Shown: piece after piece, positions 21,404 to 31,779 of the stretch
Position numbering within the stretch: position 1 is the first letter of the stretch
Layout: every line of letters starts with the position of its first letter
Source: Shouchella miscanthi
GTDB taxonomy: Bacteria; Bacillota; Bacilli; Bacillales; Bacillaceae_D
Length of the DNA: 64,000 bases
Direction: 5' to 3'
Assembly (NCBI RefSeq): GCF_007725405.1
Contig: NZ_CP042163.1
Location: forward strand, 1,612,001 to 1,676,000
Notes under the pieces: model-generated
What the model was told of the DNA's origin: nothing
Databases searched by the model: none
Seen by the model: the letters and a program-made list of their open reading frames with translations, nothing else
Position numbers and translations under genes: made by a program

Positions 21404-23172
21404 GTAAACGAACACATCATTGTGGAGAAATAACAAAGCAGCAGGCTGGTGAAGAAGTAAAGCTTGTTGGTTGGGTACAGCGTAGAAGAGATTTAGGGCA
21501 GGTTATTTTCTTAGACATACGAGATCGTTCTGGTCTTGTTCAAGTAGTTTGTAGTCCTGATATTAATGAGCAAGCATTACAACAGGCTGATCGTGTTCGG
21601 AATGAATATATGATTTCTATTAAAGGAATCGTCGTTGAACGAAATGAAAAAGCTGTTAATGCGAAAATTGCAACCGGCGAAATTGAAATCCATGTTCATG
21701 AATGTGAATTATTAAACGCTTCTAAACCACTTCCGTTTCAAATTGAAGCAAATACAGATGCCTCTGAAGATGTGCGCTTAAAATACCGTTATTTAGATTT
21801 ACGTCGTCCTGATATGCAGGAGGCGTTTAAACTCAGACATCGAATTACAAAAACAGTGCGTGATTTTCTTGATAGCGACGGCTTCTTAGAAATTGAAACG
21901 CCGATGTTGACGAAGAGTACACCAGAAGGTGCGAGAGACTATTTAGTTCCGAGTCGTGTTCATCACGGTGAATTTTATGCACTACCACAATCACCACAAA
22001 TCTTTAAACAACTCTTAATGGTGTCTGGTTTTGAAAAGTATTTCCAAATTGTTCGCTGTTTTAGAGATGAAGATCTACGTGCTGATCGTCAACCTGAATT
22101 CACGCAAATCGACATTGAAGCAAGCTTCCTAGAAACAGAGGATGTTCTCGCAATGACAGAGAAGCTTATGAAGAAGTTAATGCTTGATACCCATGGTTTA
22201 GAATTAGAAGGTTCTTTTGAACGAATGACATATGACGATGCAATGAATCGTTATGGATCAGATAAACCAGATACTCGCTTTGATATGGAGCTTGTTGACC
22301 TTACAACGGTCCTTCAAGATACTGAGTTTAAAGTGTTTAAACAAGCGATAGAATCAAAAGGAATTATAAAAGGTTTAAACCTTGTTGGAGGGGCAAGCAA
22401 GCTATCTCGTAAAGAAATAGATGCTTTAACAGACTTCGTTAAGCCATACGGAGCAAAAGGTCTTGCTTGGTTAAAGGTAGAAGAAGATGGCCTTAAAGGA
22501 CCGATTGCAAAGTTCTTTAACAGTGAGCAGTCTGAAGCATTGCTCGAGCACATGCAAGCCACTCCAGGTGACTTGTTGTTCTTCGGAGCAGACAAAAAGC
22601 AAGTTGTCTTTGATTCTCTCGGTGCACTTCGGTTGAAATTTGGAAAGGAATTCGATCTTATCGATTCGTCTAAATTTAATTTTCTTTGGGTTGTTGATTT
22701 TCCGCTTGTTGAATATGATGAGCAAGCAAGACGATATGTTGCTTTACACCATCCTTTCACTAGACCAAAGAAAGAAGATTTACATTTACTCCAATCAAAT
22801 CCAGATGATGTACGGGCAGAAGCATATGATCTCGTACTAAATGGTTATGAATTAGGTGGAGGTTCACAGCGTATTTATGAGCGTGATCTTCAAGAAAAGA
22901 TGTTTGAAACCCTTGGCTTTACAAAAGAACAAGCGAATGAAGAATTTGGCTTTTTGCTCGAAGCATTTGAATACGGTACGCCTCCTCACGGTGGTATCGC
23001 ACTAGGATTAGACCGTATCGTCATGTTACTAGCTCAAAAGACGAACTTAAGAGAGGTTATTGCGTTTCCGAAAACAGCGAGTGCAAGTGACTTAATGACT
23101 AGTGCGCCAGGTGCTGTTAGTTTAGAACAATTAATCGATTTAAATCTTTCTGTTTTAGGGAAGCGTGGTTGA
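21400..23172 (+). CDS. aspS: Aspartyl-tRNA synthetase
   Basis: The 590-aa class II synthetase has an N-terminal OB-fold anticodon domain ([20 protein letters not shown]), motif 2 ([18 protein letters not shown]), the bacterial GAD insertion and motif 3 ([13 protein letters not shown]). The start is GTG at 21400, overlapping the hisS stop by 4 nt, so both are regulated by the T-box leader. The order hisS-aspS is conserved in Bacilli. Confidence 0.96.
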   Translation: MSKRTHHCGEITKQQAGEEVKLVGWVQRRRDLGQVIFLDIRDRSGLVQVVCSPDINEQALQQADRVRNEYMISIKGIVVERNEKAVNAKIATGEIEIHVHECELLNASKPLPFQIEANTDASEDVRLKYRYLDLRRPDMQEAFKLRHRITKTVRDFLDSDGFLEIETPMLTKSTPEGARDYLVPSRVHHGEFYALPQSPQIFKQLLMVSGFEKYFQIVRCFRDEDLRADRQPEFTQIDIEASFLETEDVLAMTEKLMKKLMLDTHGLELEGSFERMTYDDAMNRYGSDKPDTRFDMELVDLTTVLQDTEFKVFKQAIESKGIIKGLNLVGGASKLSRKEIDALTDFVKPYGAKGLAWLKVEEDGLKGPIAKFFNSEQSEALLEHMQATPGDLLFFGADKKQVVFDSLGALRLKFGKEFDLIDSSKFNFLWVVDFPLVEYDEQARRYVALHHPFTRPKKEDLHLLQSNPDDVRAEAYDLVLNGYELGGGSQRIYERDLQEKMFETLGFTKEQANEEFGFLLEAFEYGTPPHGGIALGLDRIVMLLAQKTNLREVIAFPKTASASDLMTSAPGAVSLEQLIDLNLSVLGKRG

Positions 23173-23229
23173 CAGACGCAACCCTTCCATCTATAATGAC
23201 GGATAATATCATATAGAATTCTTGTTTAT

Positions 23230-23380
23230 ATCTTATCGAGAGTGGTGGAGGGAACTGACCCGACGAAGCCCGGCAACCAACCTTGTGTGAGGTTAAGGTG
23301 CTACATTCAGCAGACTTTGTTCTGAAAGATAAGTGGAGGCGAAAAGCTCCTTTTCTTATCTAAGAAAAGGAGCTTTTGTA
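23230..23380 (+). promoter_or_regulatory. SAM-I (S-box) riboswitch upstream of hom
   Basis: The aptamer starts with CTTATCGAGAG-TGGTGGAGGGA and continues with CCCGACGAAGCCCGGCAACC, the conserved S-box core; P1 closes near 23333 with GATAAG. A terminator hairpin (AAAAGCTCCTTTTCTTA pairing with TAAGAAAAGGAGCTTTT) follows at 23342-23379. SAM binding should promote termination and shut off homoserine dehydrogenase. Confidence 0.95.
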
Positions 23381-23402
23381 TTAGAGAGAAAGGGTGTTGG
23401 AG

Positions 23403-24617
23403 ATGAAGATAGGCTTAATAGGGTATGGAACAGTAGGAAGTGGTGTGTATGAAAGGTTAATTGGCTCAAGAGAGCAAATTGAATCGATTATCGGAGAAAA
23501 ATTCGAAATCGTTCGCATTCTAGTTAAAAATGTAGAGAAGTATAAGGACGTCAACTCGACATTATTCACTTCATCATGGGATACATTTTTTAATACAGAT
23601 AAATACGACATTGTGTTTGAAGCGATTAATGGCACGGAACTGACGAAAACGTATACGAAGGCTCTTTTGAAACAAGGAACATCTGTTATATCCGCAAATA
23701 AAAAGCTCGTCGCATTACATGGTGAAGAATTAGAGCAATTGGCTTTTGAAAATCAAGCTTATTATGGCTGGGATGCAGCTGTATGTGGGGCTATACCTAT
23801 TGTGAATGTTTTCAAAAGTGTGTTATTGACAACAAATATACAATCGATTGCCGGTATTCTGAATGGGACGAGTAACTATATTTTAACGAAAATGAGCGAG
23901 GGTAGCACATATGAAGCTGCACTTGGAGAAGCGCAAAAATTAGGGTATGCAGAAGAAGACCCAACATCTGATGTTGAGGGTTGGGATGCTGTATACAAGC
24001 TTTGTTTACTAGCTCGACAATGTTATGATCAGTGGGTTTGTCCCGAGGATATTGAACGGGTAGGCATAAGTCATATTGATCAATGGCATATTCAAGCGGC
24101 AAAAGAATTGAATTTATCGTTTAAATTAATTGCTAAATTAGAATCTGATGTGACGTCTTTAAAAGGTTTTGTTAAACCGGCTTTAATTGATCAAGAACAC
24201 TCGTTAGCACCAATTCGTGGCGTTTTAAATGCGGTAACACTTGAAGGTAAGGATATGGAACGTCTTATTTTTGCGGGACCAGGAGCAGGAAAAGAAACAA
24301 CAGCAAATAGTGTTGTTGAAGATTTTGTTTTCCACGAACAGCAAAAGCATGTCCTACCTAGATTTACAAATCGCTTAACGAAGCTTGAAGAGGGAATTGC
24401 TGACAATGTAACGACACAGGAAGTGTGGTTTTGTAAAGGAAATCATGAAAGTAAAATCCAACCGTATTTAGACAAAACGACGGTCTGGAGAGAGCATGAA
24501 GTAAAAGGAGGGAAAGTCTTTATTGTGACTCCACTCCCATTTTCAACGCCATTTCATACATTTCCACTTTTAACAGAAATGGAACAGTTAAAAGAAACGG
24601 TTCAAAGTGAATCATAA
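23403..24617 (+). CDS. hom: Homoserine dehydrogenase
   Basis: This 404-aa NAD(P)-dependent enzyme reduces aspartate semialdehyde to homoserine for methionine and threonine. The dinucleotide motif GLIGYGTVGSGV is at residues 4-15. GILNGTSNYILTKM and YAEEDPTSDVEGWDA (catalytic region) are diagnostic. It lacks an obvious C-terminal ACT domain. ATG at 23403 follows AAAGGGTG; GTG 23394 and TTG 23397 are in frame but overlap that site. Control by a SAM riboswitch points to a methionine-directed enzyme. Confidence 0.92.
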   Translation: MKIGLIGYGTVGSGVYERLIGSREQIESIIGEKFEIVRILVKNVEKYKDVNSTLFTSSWDTFFNTDKYDIVFEAINGTELTKTYTKALLKQGTSVISANKKLVALHGEELEQLAFENQAYYGWDAAVCGAIPIVNVFKSVLLTTNIQSIAGILNGTSNYILTKMSEGSTYEAALGEAQKLGYAEEDPTSDVEGWDAVYKLCLLARQCYDQWVCPEDIERVGISHIDQWHIQAAKELNLSFKLIAKLESDVTSLKGFVKPALIDQEHSLAPIRGVLNAVTLEGKDMERLIFAGPGAGKETTANSVVEDFVFHEQQKHVLPRFTNRLTKLEEGIADNVTTQEVWFCKGNHESKIQPYLDKTTVWREHEVKGGKVFIVTPLPFSTPFHTFPLLTEMEQLKETVQSES

Positions 24618-24920
24618 TCGATATTTGGTTTCTGGGACTAGTTTTTTAAATTCTTGAATGAATTGTTCTGGTGACGTTTTGATTTTATACGTGGAGACAC
24701 CTCGACTTGTATGTAGATACAAAAAGCCAAGCGATTCAGGTGAATCACTAGGGAAGCGATAAGAGATATCAAATACACTGTCAAGTGGAAAACGGTCCGA
24801 TTCTGTTTCAATACGATCGCTGAACAAGCTTAACTCAAAGGAACTTTCGACGATTCTTTTTTCAAGCAGACCGATTTCTTGTGTGACTTCGATACAACGT
24901 TGCTTTACAATTGCGCTCAT
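24612..24920 (-). CDS. Uncharacterised protein, possible small beta-rich domain
   Basis: The 102-aa protein starts at an ATG preceded by AAAGGGGG on the minus strand. It has a helical N-terminus (QRCIEVTQEIGLLEKRI) and a strand-rich centre (FPLDSVFDISYRFPSD, GFLYLHTSRGVSTYKIKT), ending with a helix. I do not recognise the family. It is convergent with hom and their ends overlap by 6 nt with no visible terminator between them. Confidence 0.6.
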   Translation of the reverse strand: MSAIVKQRCIEVTQEIGLLEKRIVESSFELSLFSDRIETESDRFPLDSVFDISYRFPSDSPESLGFLYLHTSRGVSTYKIKTSPEQFIQEFKKLVPETKYRL

Positions 24921-25065
24921 AGACGTAGCCCCCTTTTAAAGAAGAATGTACCATATTTTTTGTGAAAACTCACATAATATGCGATAGTTTCATTCTCTTT
25001 CAAACGGGGTACATACAAATAGAAACTCTTCGTATGTGTCTTTAGTCACAATTTTTCGAAAACAG

Positions 25066-25094
25066 TTGCGTAAAGTCGATTAAATTGCTATGAT
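25066..25094 (+). promoter_or_regulatory. SigA-type promoter for 6S RNA
   Basis: TTGCGT and TATGAT lie 17 bp apart; transcription should start near 25101. Confidence 0.65.
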
Positions 25095-25101
25095 AACGTT
25101 A

Positions 25102-25321
25102 ATCAAATGATTCCTGAAATGTTCGTACGGGTTTTATTCTTTGAGCCAACACCTTAAAAAAGGGAGCTCGTAGTTATGGCTTTGCTTACATGCCTCGGAA
25201 GCTGAGGACGTAAAAGAAGTGGTACAGAGCACCCACCTGCCTGGCAGGTTCAAAGCATTAACTACCTACGGCATGATCGGGATCACGAAAAAAGCATTTC
25301 CGCTTAGGGAATGCTTTTTTA
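25102..25321 (+). ncRNA. ssrS: 6S RNA (BsrA/SsrS-type)
   Basis: The segment has the Firmicute 6S signature: TTCCTGAAATG at the 5' side, TTTGAGCCAACACCTTAAAA followed by AAGGGAGCTCG, and CCTGGCAGGTTCAAAGC on the 3' side. It folds into a long rod with a central bubble. A strong terminator (AAAAAAGCATTCC-type stem, T6) ends at about 25321; the mature 3' end may be near 25287. 6S RNA binds sigmaA-RNA polymerase as an open-promoter mimic. B. subtilis bsrA lies in the same place, between aspS and tcdA. Confidence 0.9.
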
Positions 25322-25391
25322 TATGTGCTTTTTTATAAGAATATGATAAAATCACAACAGCATAAGGGAAACGTAAAGGAGTTTGATGAAC

Positions 25392-26159
25392 GTGTTACAC
25401 CAGTTTTCAAGAAATGAACTGGCCATTGGCCATGATGGGTTAGATCGATTAAAAGGAAGTACAGTTGCGGTGCTTGGGATTGGTGGGGTAGGCTCGTTTT
25501 CAGCTGAAGCTCTAGCTCGTTCAGGCGTTGGTAAAATTGTACTCGTTGATAAAGATGATGTTGATATAACAAACGTTAATCGACAAATTCATGCTTTATT
25601 GTCAACAGTTGGTCAACCAAAGGTGGATTTAATGGCTAAGCGAATTCAAGACATTAATCCAGATTGTGAGGTCATTGCTTTAAAAATGTTCTACACAGAA
25701 GAGACATATGAAGATTTCTTTTCTCACGGTTTAGACTATGTCATTGATGCCAGTGATACGATTTCTTATAAAATTCATTTAATAAAAGAATGTCGGAAGC
25801 GTAAGATCCCGTTCATTTCAAGTATGGGTGTTGCTAACAAACTTGATCCAACTCGACTACGTATTGAAGATATTTCAAAAACGAGTTATGATCCTATTGC
25901 CAAAGTGATTCGCACACGTCTTCGAAAAGAGGGTATTAAAAAAGGGGTAGCAGTTGTATTTTCAGATGAAAAACCCATTCAGATTCGCGAAGATATCCGT
26001 CAAGAAATTGTGCCAGAAAGTGCCGAGCAAGGGACTATTCGTAAAGCAAAGCTTCCTCCGTCTTCGAATGCTTTCGTGCCATCTGTGTCAGGATTAATTA
26101 TGGCTGGACATGTTATTACAAACTTGTTAGAGGGAATAACCATTAACCGACAAAACTAA
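25392..26159 (+). CDS. tcdA: tRNA threonylcarbamoyladenosine dehydratase TcdA (YrvM)
   Basis: The 255-aa E1-like enzyme converts t6A37 of tRNA to the cyclic form. The N-terminus HQFSRNELAIGHDGLDRLKG and the ATP motif GIGGVGSFSAEALARSGVG (about residues 30-48) are typical, with DKDDVDITNVNRQ next. GTG at 25392 gives the family N-terminus; ATG at 25386 is an equally possible start. AAAGGAG is at 25375-25381. Confidence 0.93.
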   Translation: MLHQFSRNELAIGHDGLDRLKGSTVAVLGIGGVGSFSAEALARSGVGKIVLVDKDDVDITNVNRQIHALLSTVGQPKVDLMAKRIQDINPDCEVIALKMFYTEETYEDFFSHGLDYVIDASDTISYKIHLIKECRKRKIPFISSMGVANKLDPTRLRIEDISKTSYDPIAKVIRTRLRKEGIKKGVAVVFSDEKPIQIREDIRQEIVPESAEQGTIRKAKLPPSSNAFVPSVSGLIMAGHVITNLLEGITINRQN

Positions 26160-26164
26160 CAAAC

Positions 26165-26191
26165 AAAAAAAGCCTTAGCAAGGCTTTTTTT
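26165..26191. terminator. Bidirectional terminator between tcdA and the rsfA-like gene
   Basis: AAAAAAAGCCTT and AAGGCTTTTTTT form a symmetric stem with a short loop between convergent genes. Confidence 0.85.
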
Positions 26192-26193
26192 GT

Positions 26194-26811
26194 TTAATCG
26201 ATTTTTTCAAGATTTCCGTTCGTCTCCATTCGAAACGCGACTTGATCATCTAAATCTTCCTCTAAAATAGCCATTCTTCTTGCACGATTCATAATGGAGA
26301 TAAGTGATTGATAATCTTCTTCAATCATGCTGTGCTCTTGCTTATTTCTCGATAATTGCTTTTCTAATTCTCCGATATGCGCTTGTGCTGTTTGTAGTTT
26401 TTGACGTAACCTTTGGTTCTCTTCTTTTAATGAACTAGAAGCCCCTAGGTCAAATGTCTTTAATTGGGCAATAATTGATTCCATTGACGGTTCGTTTTCA
26501 TTGAATTGCGTAGTTGGCTGTATAGATTCAAACGGTCTCGCTTCAAGCTTCTGATAGCTTGTTGAAAAAGGTGCGGCGATCATACGTTTACGCATCTTTC
26601 TTTCTCGTTTCGCTTCTTCAATTGTACGTAAGTGCTTTTGTCGTATAACGGCATTCCATCGGAATCCGCAAGCAGCTGATGTTCGATTTAACGCATCGCC
26701 TACTTCATCAAAAGCTTTTAATTGAGTGCTACCATCTTTTATATGGGAAAGTACTGTATCCGCTAATAATACGTCATCTTCGTGTGACCACGCATCTTGT
26801 CTTGTTTTCAT
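26194..26811 (-). CDS. RsfA-family (Myb/SANT-like) prespore regulator
   Basis: The 205-aa protein has an N-terminal SANT/Myb-like segment (TRQDAWSHEDDVLLADTVLS and DALNRTSAACGFRWNAVIRQ), as in RsfA and YlbO of B. subtilis. A linker and a coiled coil (about residues 125-170, KEENQRLRQKLQTAQAHIGE) follow. RsfA tunes sigmaF-dependent gene expression in the forespore. ATG at 26811 has TAGGAG 8 nt upstream; a longer frame to 26829 lacks a better site. Which paralogue this is cannot be decided here. Confidence 0.8.
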   Translation of the reverse strand: MKTRQDAWSHEDDVLLADTVLSHIKDGSTQLKAFDEVGDALNRTSAACGFRWNAVIRQKHLRTIEEAKRERKMRKRMIAAPFSTSYQKLEARPFESIQPTTQFNENEPSMESIIAQLKTFDLGASSSLKEENQRLRQKLQTAQAHIGELEKQLSRNKQEHSMIEEDYQSLISIMNRARRMAILEEDLDDQVAFRMETNGNLEKID

Positions 26812-26924
26812 TATCTCAACTCCTAGCAATTATGTCTTGCTATTACTTTAACCAGAGTTTTCTTTTTTTATACTAGGCTAGTAATAAAGGAGAGAGAAAA
26901 GAATTCTAGCAGATTCAAAAGTTG

Positions 26925-28187
26925 TTACTGCCGCTTTTCGTAAAGTGCAGCAAGCGCATGTTCAAATTTATTGTCGTGATTTGGCTCATAATAGTGGTGA
27001 TTTTTAAAAGCATCCGGTAAATATTGTTGCTTTACCCAACCTCCGTCAAAGTCATGCGGATACTTATACTCAGTACCTCTACCTAAGTTTTTAGCACCTT
27101 GATAATGCGCGTCTTTTAAATGTAGCGGAATTGTTGCGTTTCCTCCTTCGCGAAGCGCCGCTATAGCAGCATCGATTCCTTTATAGGCACGATTACTTTT
27201 AGGTGATAGAGCCAGTTCAATCACAGCATTCGCCAATGGGATTCGTGCCTCGGGTAGACCGATACGTTCTGCCGCTTCAATCGCAGTTAATGTGCGTGAA
27301 CCAGCTTGAGGGTTTGCCAGTCCGATATCTTCATATGCAATAACAAGAAGGCGGCGGTGAATACTAACTAAATCTCCTGCTTCTAATAATCGAGCAAGAT
27401 AGTGTAAACTTGCATCAACATCGCTCCCGCGAATGGATTTTTGAAAAGCAGACAAAACATCATAGTGGCCATCACCGTCTTTGTCATGCTGAATGCTTTT
27501 CTTTTGGATACTTTGTTCTGCTGTTTCTAACGGAATAGATCGAATGCCATTTTCATCTTTTGGAGTCGAAAGAACCGCGAGTTCGAGAGCATTTAATCCA
27601 GCTCGTACATCACCACCGCAAGCAAGAGCTAAATGTGTAATCGCCTTAGCATCAATGTCAATTTTCTCATGACCAAGCCCATGTTCATTGTCAGTTAAAG
27701 CTCGGTGAAGTGCTTGTTCAATTTCAACTGGATTTAATTGTTCAAGCTCAAATATATGACAACGGCTTCGAATAGCAGGATTAATAGAGTGATAAGGATT
27801 GGCCGTTGTAGCACCAATTAGCAGTATTAAGCCACTTTCTAAATGTGGCAATAAAAAGTCTTGTTTCGCTTTATCGAGTCGATGAACTTCGTCTAATATG
27901 AGAATGATGGATCCATACATTTTTGCTTCAGCTACGACCGTTTCCATATCTTTTTTATTATGGACGGTGGCATTTAAAAGGCGATAATGATGGCCACTCG
28001 TACCAGCAATGGCACTCGCTATAGACGTTTTTCCAGTGCCGGGAGGACCATATAAGACCATTGATGAAAGTTGGTTTGCTTCCACCATGCGGCGTAATAA
28101 TTTTCCTTCACCTAACAAGCGTTCTTGACCGATTACATCATCAATAGAAGTCGGCCTCATTCGAAAAGCAAGTGGTTTTTGTTTCAT
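26925..28187 (-). CDS. rarA: Replication-associated recombination protein RarA (MgsA)
   Basis: The 420-aa AAA+ ATPase opens with FRMRPTSIDDVIGQERLLGE. Walker A is YGPPGTGKTS (about residues 45-54) and Walker B is LILDEVHRL. The C-terminal tetramerisation domain includes SPKSNRAYKGIDAA and YPHDFDGGWVKQQYLP. RarA acts at stalled replication forks with SSB. It runs leftward and is divergent from cymR, as in B. subtilis. Confidence 0.95.
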   Translation of the reverse strand: MKQKPLAFRMRPTSIDDVIGQERLLGEGKLLRRMVEANQLSSMVLYGPPGTGKTSIASAIAGTSGHHYRLLNATVHNKKDMETVVAEAKMYGSIILILDEVHRLDKAKQDFLLPHLESGLILLIGATTANPYHSINPAIRSRCHIFELEQLNPVEIEQALHRALTDNEHGLGHEKIDIDAKAITHLALACGGDVRAGLNALELAVLSTPKDENGIRSIPLETAEQSIQKKSIQHDKDGDGHYDVLSAFQKSIRGSDVDASLHYLARLLEAGDLVSIHRRLLVIAYEDIGLANPQAGSRTLTAIEAAERIGLPEARIPLANAVIELALSPKSNRAYKGIDAAIAALREGGNATIPLHLKDAHYQGAKNLGRGTEYKYPHDFDGGWVKQQYLPDAFKNHHYYEPNHDNKFEHALAALYEKRQ

Positions 28188-28370
28188 TCGTATCCTCCTG
28201 ACTCACTCATTCTGTTTACAGTGTAGCTTATCTTTATTTTCGAGAGCAAATCGAAAAGCACTCAACCTATTAATCAGATAAGAAATCATGCTATAATATG
28301 ATATGGAGAAATAATGTGAGCGAATACGTGAACGAATTGGATAGGAAACGATTTAAAGGAGCTACTCATT

Positions 28371-28790
28371 ATGAAAATATCGACAAAAGGTCGCTACGGA
28401 TTGACAATTATGATGGCACTAGCAAAAAAAGAAGGGGAAGGTCCCATTTCATTAAAGTCAATTGCACAAGAATACAATCTATCTGAACATTATTTAGAGC
28501 AACTAATTGCCCCGCTTCGAAATGCAACGCTGGTAAAAAGTGTGCGTGGTGCGTACGGCGGCTATAAGCTGGCAAAGCAGCCAGAAGAGATTACAGCTGG
28601 TGATATTATCCGTGTATTGGAAGGACCGATTAGCCCGGTGGAAGTGTTGGATGATGAAGAGCCGGCTAAACGCGATCTCTGGATTAAAATAAGAGATGCT
28701 GTTAAAGACGTGCTTGATACAACAACGCTCTCGGATTTAGCGAACTTTAAAGAAGATGGCGAGCAAGATTATTACATGTTTTACATTTAA
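28371..28790 (+). CDS. cymR: Rrf2-family cysteine metabolism repressor CymR
   Basis: This 139-aa winged-helix protein begins MKISTKGRYGLTIMMALA; the recognition region is SLKSIAQEYNLSEHYLEQLI and the wing GAYGGYKLAK. It has no Fe-S cysteines, as expected for CymR, which senses O-acetylserine through CysK. TAAAGGAG precedes the ATG and a TATAAT box lies at 28292-28297. The next gene, a cysteine desulfurase, follows after 12 nt. Confidence 0.93.
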   Translation: MKISTKGRYGLTIMMALAKKEGEGPISLKSIAQEYNLSEHYLEQLIAPLRNATLVKSVRGAYGGYKLAKQPEEITAGDIIRVLEGPISPVEVLDDEEPAKRDLWIKIRDAVKDVLDTTTLSDLANFKEDGEQDYYMFYI

Positions 28791-28802
28791 AAAGGTGATG
28801 GA

Positions 28803-29960
28803 ATGAACGAATACTATTTTGATCATGCTGCTACCTCATCGGTTCACCCACAAGTGATTGAGGCGATGATTCCATATTATACAGAAGTGTTCGGCAACCC
28901 ATCGAGTAGTCATCGATTTGGGCGTCGAGCAAAACAAGCATTAACGGATGCTCGACATCGTTTAGCCACACATATTCATGCTAGTACGGATGAAATAATC
29001 TTTACAAGTGGTGGTACAGAGGCGAACAACCTTGCACTGCTTGGATACGCTCGAGCGAATCAAATGAAGGGAAAGCATTTGATTACATCTAAAATTGAGC
29101 ATCATGCAGTATTACACACGATGAAGCAACTTGAAAGAGAAGGATTTACGATTACCTATGTTGACGTGGATACAACTGGAAGAGTATCAGCTAACGATAT
29201 AGAAGCGGCATTAACAGAAGAGACCATCTTGGTATCTATTATGTATGGTAATAATGAGGTCGGAACAATACAACCAATAGAAGAAATTGGAGCCATTCTT
29301 AAATCTCACCAAGCCGTTTTTCACACAGATGCTGTTCAGGCTGCAGGATTAAAAACCCTTGATCGTCAGTTGTTAGGTGTTGATATGCTTTCACTTGCTA
29401 GTCATAAGGTGAACGGACCAAAAGGTGTAGGGTGTTTATATGTATCAAAAGCATTGACCCTTGATGCAACGACCTATGGTGGTGAACAAGAGCGGAAACG
29501 TCGTGCCGGCACAGAAAATGTACCGGGTATTGTTGGTTTTGCAAAAGCGATTGAGCTTGCAAAAGAGCAACAGGACGTCAATCAGCAAAAGTACAATACT
29601 TTCCAAGCCGCATTTATAGAAATAATGGATGCTCATGGTGTAGAGTATGTACTAAACGGATCGAAAACGCGTTTAGCCCACATTCTTAATGTGAGTTTTC
29701 GTGACGTTAAGACTGAAACATTACTAATGAAACTTGATCTAGCGGGCATTGTTGCATCTGGAGGTTCTGCTTGTACAGCTGGTACACTGGTTCCATCCCA
29801 TGTTATAGAAGCGATGTATGGAAAAGGTAACCATAGAGTAGTGGAAGCGATTCGCTTTAGCTTTGGATTAACTAATGAAGAAAGCGAAACGATAGAAGCA
29901 TTTAGTAAAATAGCTACAATTGTCAAGGCAGAACAAAGCCGAGATGATTTTATCGAATAG
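28803..29960 (+). CDS. yrvO: Cysteine desulfurase (YrvO/IscS-like)
   Basis: The 385-aa PLP enzyme takes sulfur from cysteine and, in B. subtilis, hands it directly to MnmA for tRNA 2-thiouridine. The PLP region is SLASHKVNGPKGVGCLY with Lys near residue 204. The catalytic Cys lies in GGSACTAGTLVPSHV (about residues 320-334). mnmA follows 23 nt downstream, supporting the dedicated pair. Confidence 0.93.
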   Translation: MNEYYFDHAATSSVHPQVIEAMIPYYTEVFGNPSSSHRFGRRAKQALTDARHRLATHIHASTDEIIFTSGGTEANNLALLGYARANQMKGKHLITSKIEHHAVLHTMKQLEREGFTITYVDVDTTGRVSANDIEAALTEETILVSIMYGNNEVGTIQPIEEIGAILKSHQAVFHTDAVQAAGLKTLDRQLLGVDMLSLASHKVNGPKGVGCLYVSKALTLDATTYGGEQERKRRAGTENVPGIVGFAKAIELAKEQQDVNQQKYNTFQAAFIEIMDAHGVEYVLNGSKTRLAHILNVSFRDVKTETLLMKLDLAGIVASGGSACTAGTLVPSHVIEAMYGKGNHRVVEAIRFSFGLTNEESETIEAFSKIATIVKAEQSRDDFIE

Positions 29961-29965
29961 ATTAA

Positions 29966-31092
<1,127 letters not shown>

Positions 31093-31109
31093 CAAGGGGG
31101 TATGTATAA

Positions 31110-31769
31110 ATGGATTTATCAACAGGAATTGCATTTATGAAGGAAGCGAACTATGAAGAGGCAGCAAAGGTGTTTACTGTCTATATTGAAGAAAACCCAA
31201 AAGCGCCAGAAGGCTATTTAAATATGGCGAACCTTTTACGTGTGCTTGGTGACCGAGAACGGGCCGTTGTCTTTAATGAGCGTGCAATTGAACTAGATAA
31301 GAACGCGGCCACCGCCTATTATAGCCTTGGTGTGCTTGCGTATGAAGACGAGCATTACCAAGAAGCGATAAAACATTTTCTTACAGCACAACAAAAAGGG
31401 TTAGCGGATGCTGACTTATTTTATATGCTTGGGATGTCCCATTATCAGTTAGGTTCCCTTGCTCATGCACAGGCTAATTTAAGTCGTGCACATGAATTGC
31501 AAGCAGACGATCTGGAGATTACATTTCAATATGGTCTCTGCCTTGCACAACAAAACCAGCTAGCAGAAGCAGAAGCGCTATTTATTGACGTAATAAAACA
31601 AGACTCAACTCATGCGGATGCCTATTACAACCTTGGTGTCATTCATTTGTCTTCAGAAAGAGTAGAAGAAGCACTAAAATGTTTTGACTTAGCTCTAACG
31701 AATCAAGAGGACCATTTACTTGCTGGAAATGCGAAACGTGTTGTAGAAGATGCACTGAACAAAGGGTGA
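31110..31769 (+). CDS. TPR-repeat protein (YrrB-like)
   Basis: The 219-aa protein is built of about six tetratricopeptide repeats, for example NPKAPEGYLNMANLLRVLGD, NAATAYYSLGVLAYEDEHYQ and THADAYYNLGVIHLSSERVE. B. subtilis has yrrB between mnmA and recD2. TPR arrays mediate protein contacts; its partner is unknown, though a tRNA-thiolation role has been suggested from gene order. Confidence 0.85.
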   Translation: MDLSTGIAFMKEANYEEAAKVFTVYIEENPKAPEGYLNMANLLRVLGDRERAVVFNERAIELDKNAATAYYSLGVLAYEDEHYQEAIKHFLTAQQKGLADADLFYMLGMSHYQLGSLAHAQANLSRAHELQADDLEITFQYGLCLAQQNQLAEAEALFIDVIKQDSTHADAYYNLGVIHLSSERVEEALKCFDLALTNQEDHLLAGNAKRVVEDALNKG

Positions 31770-31779
31770 GTGTCTGCTT

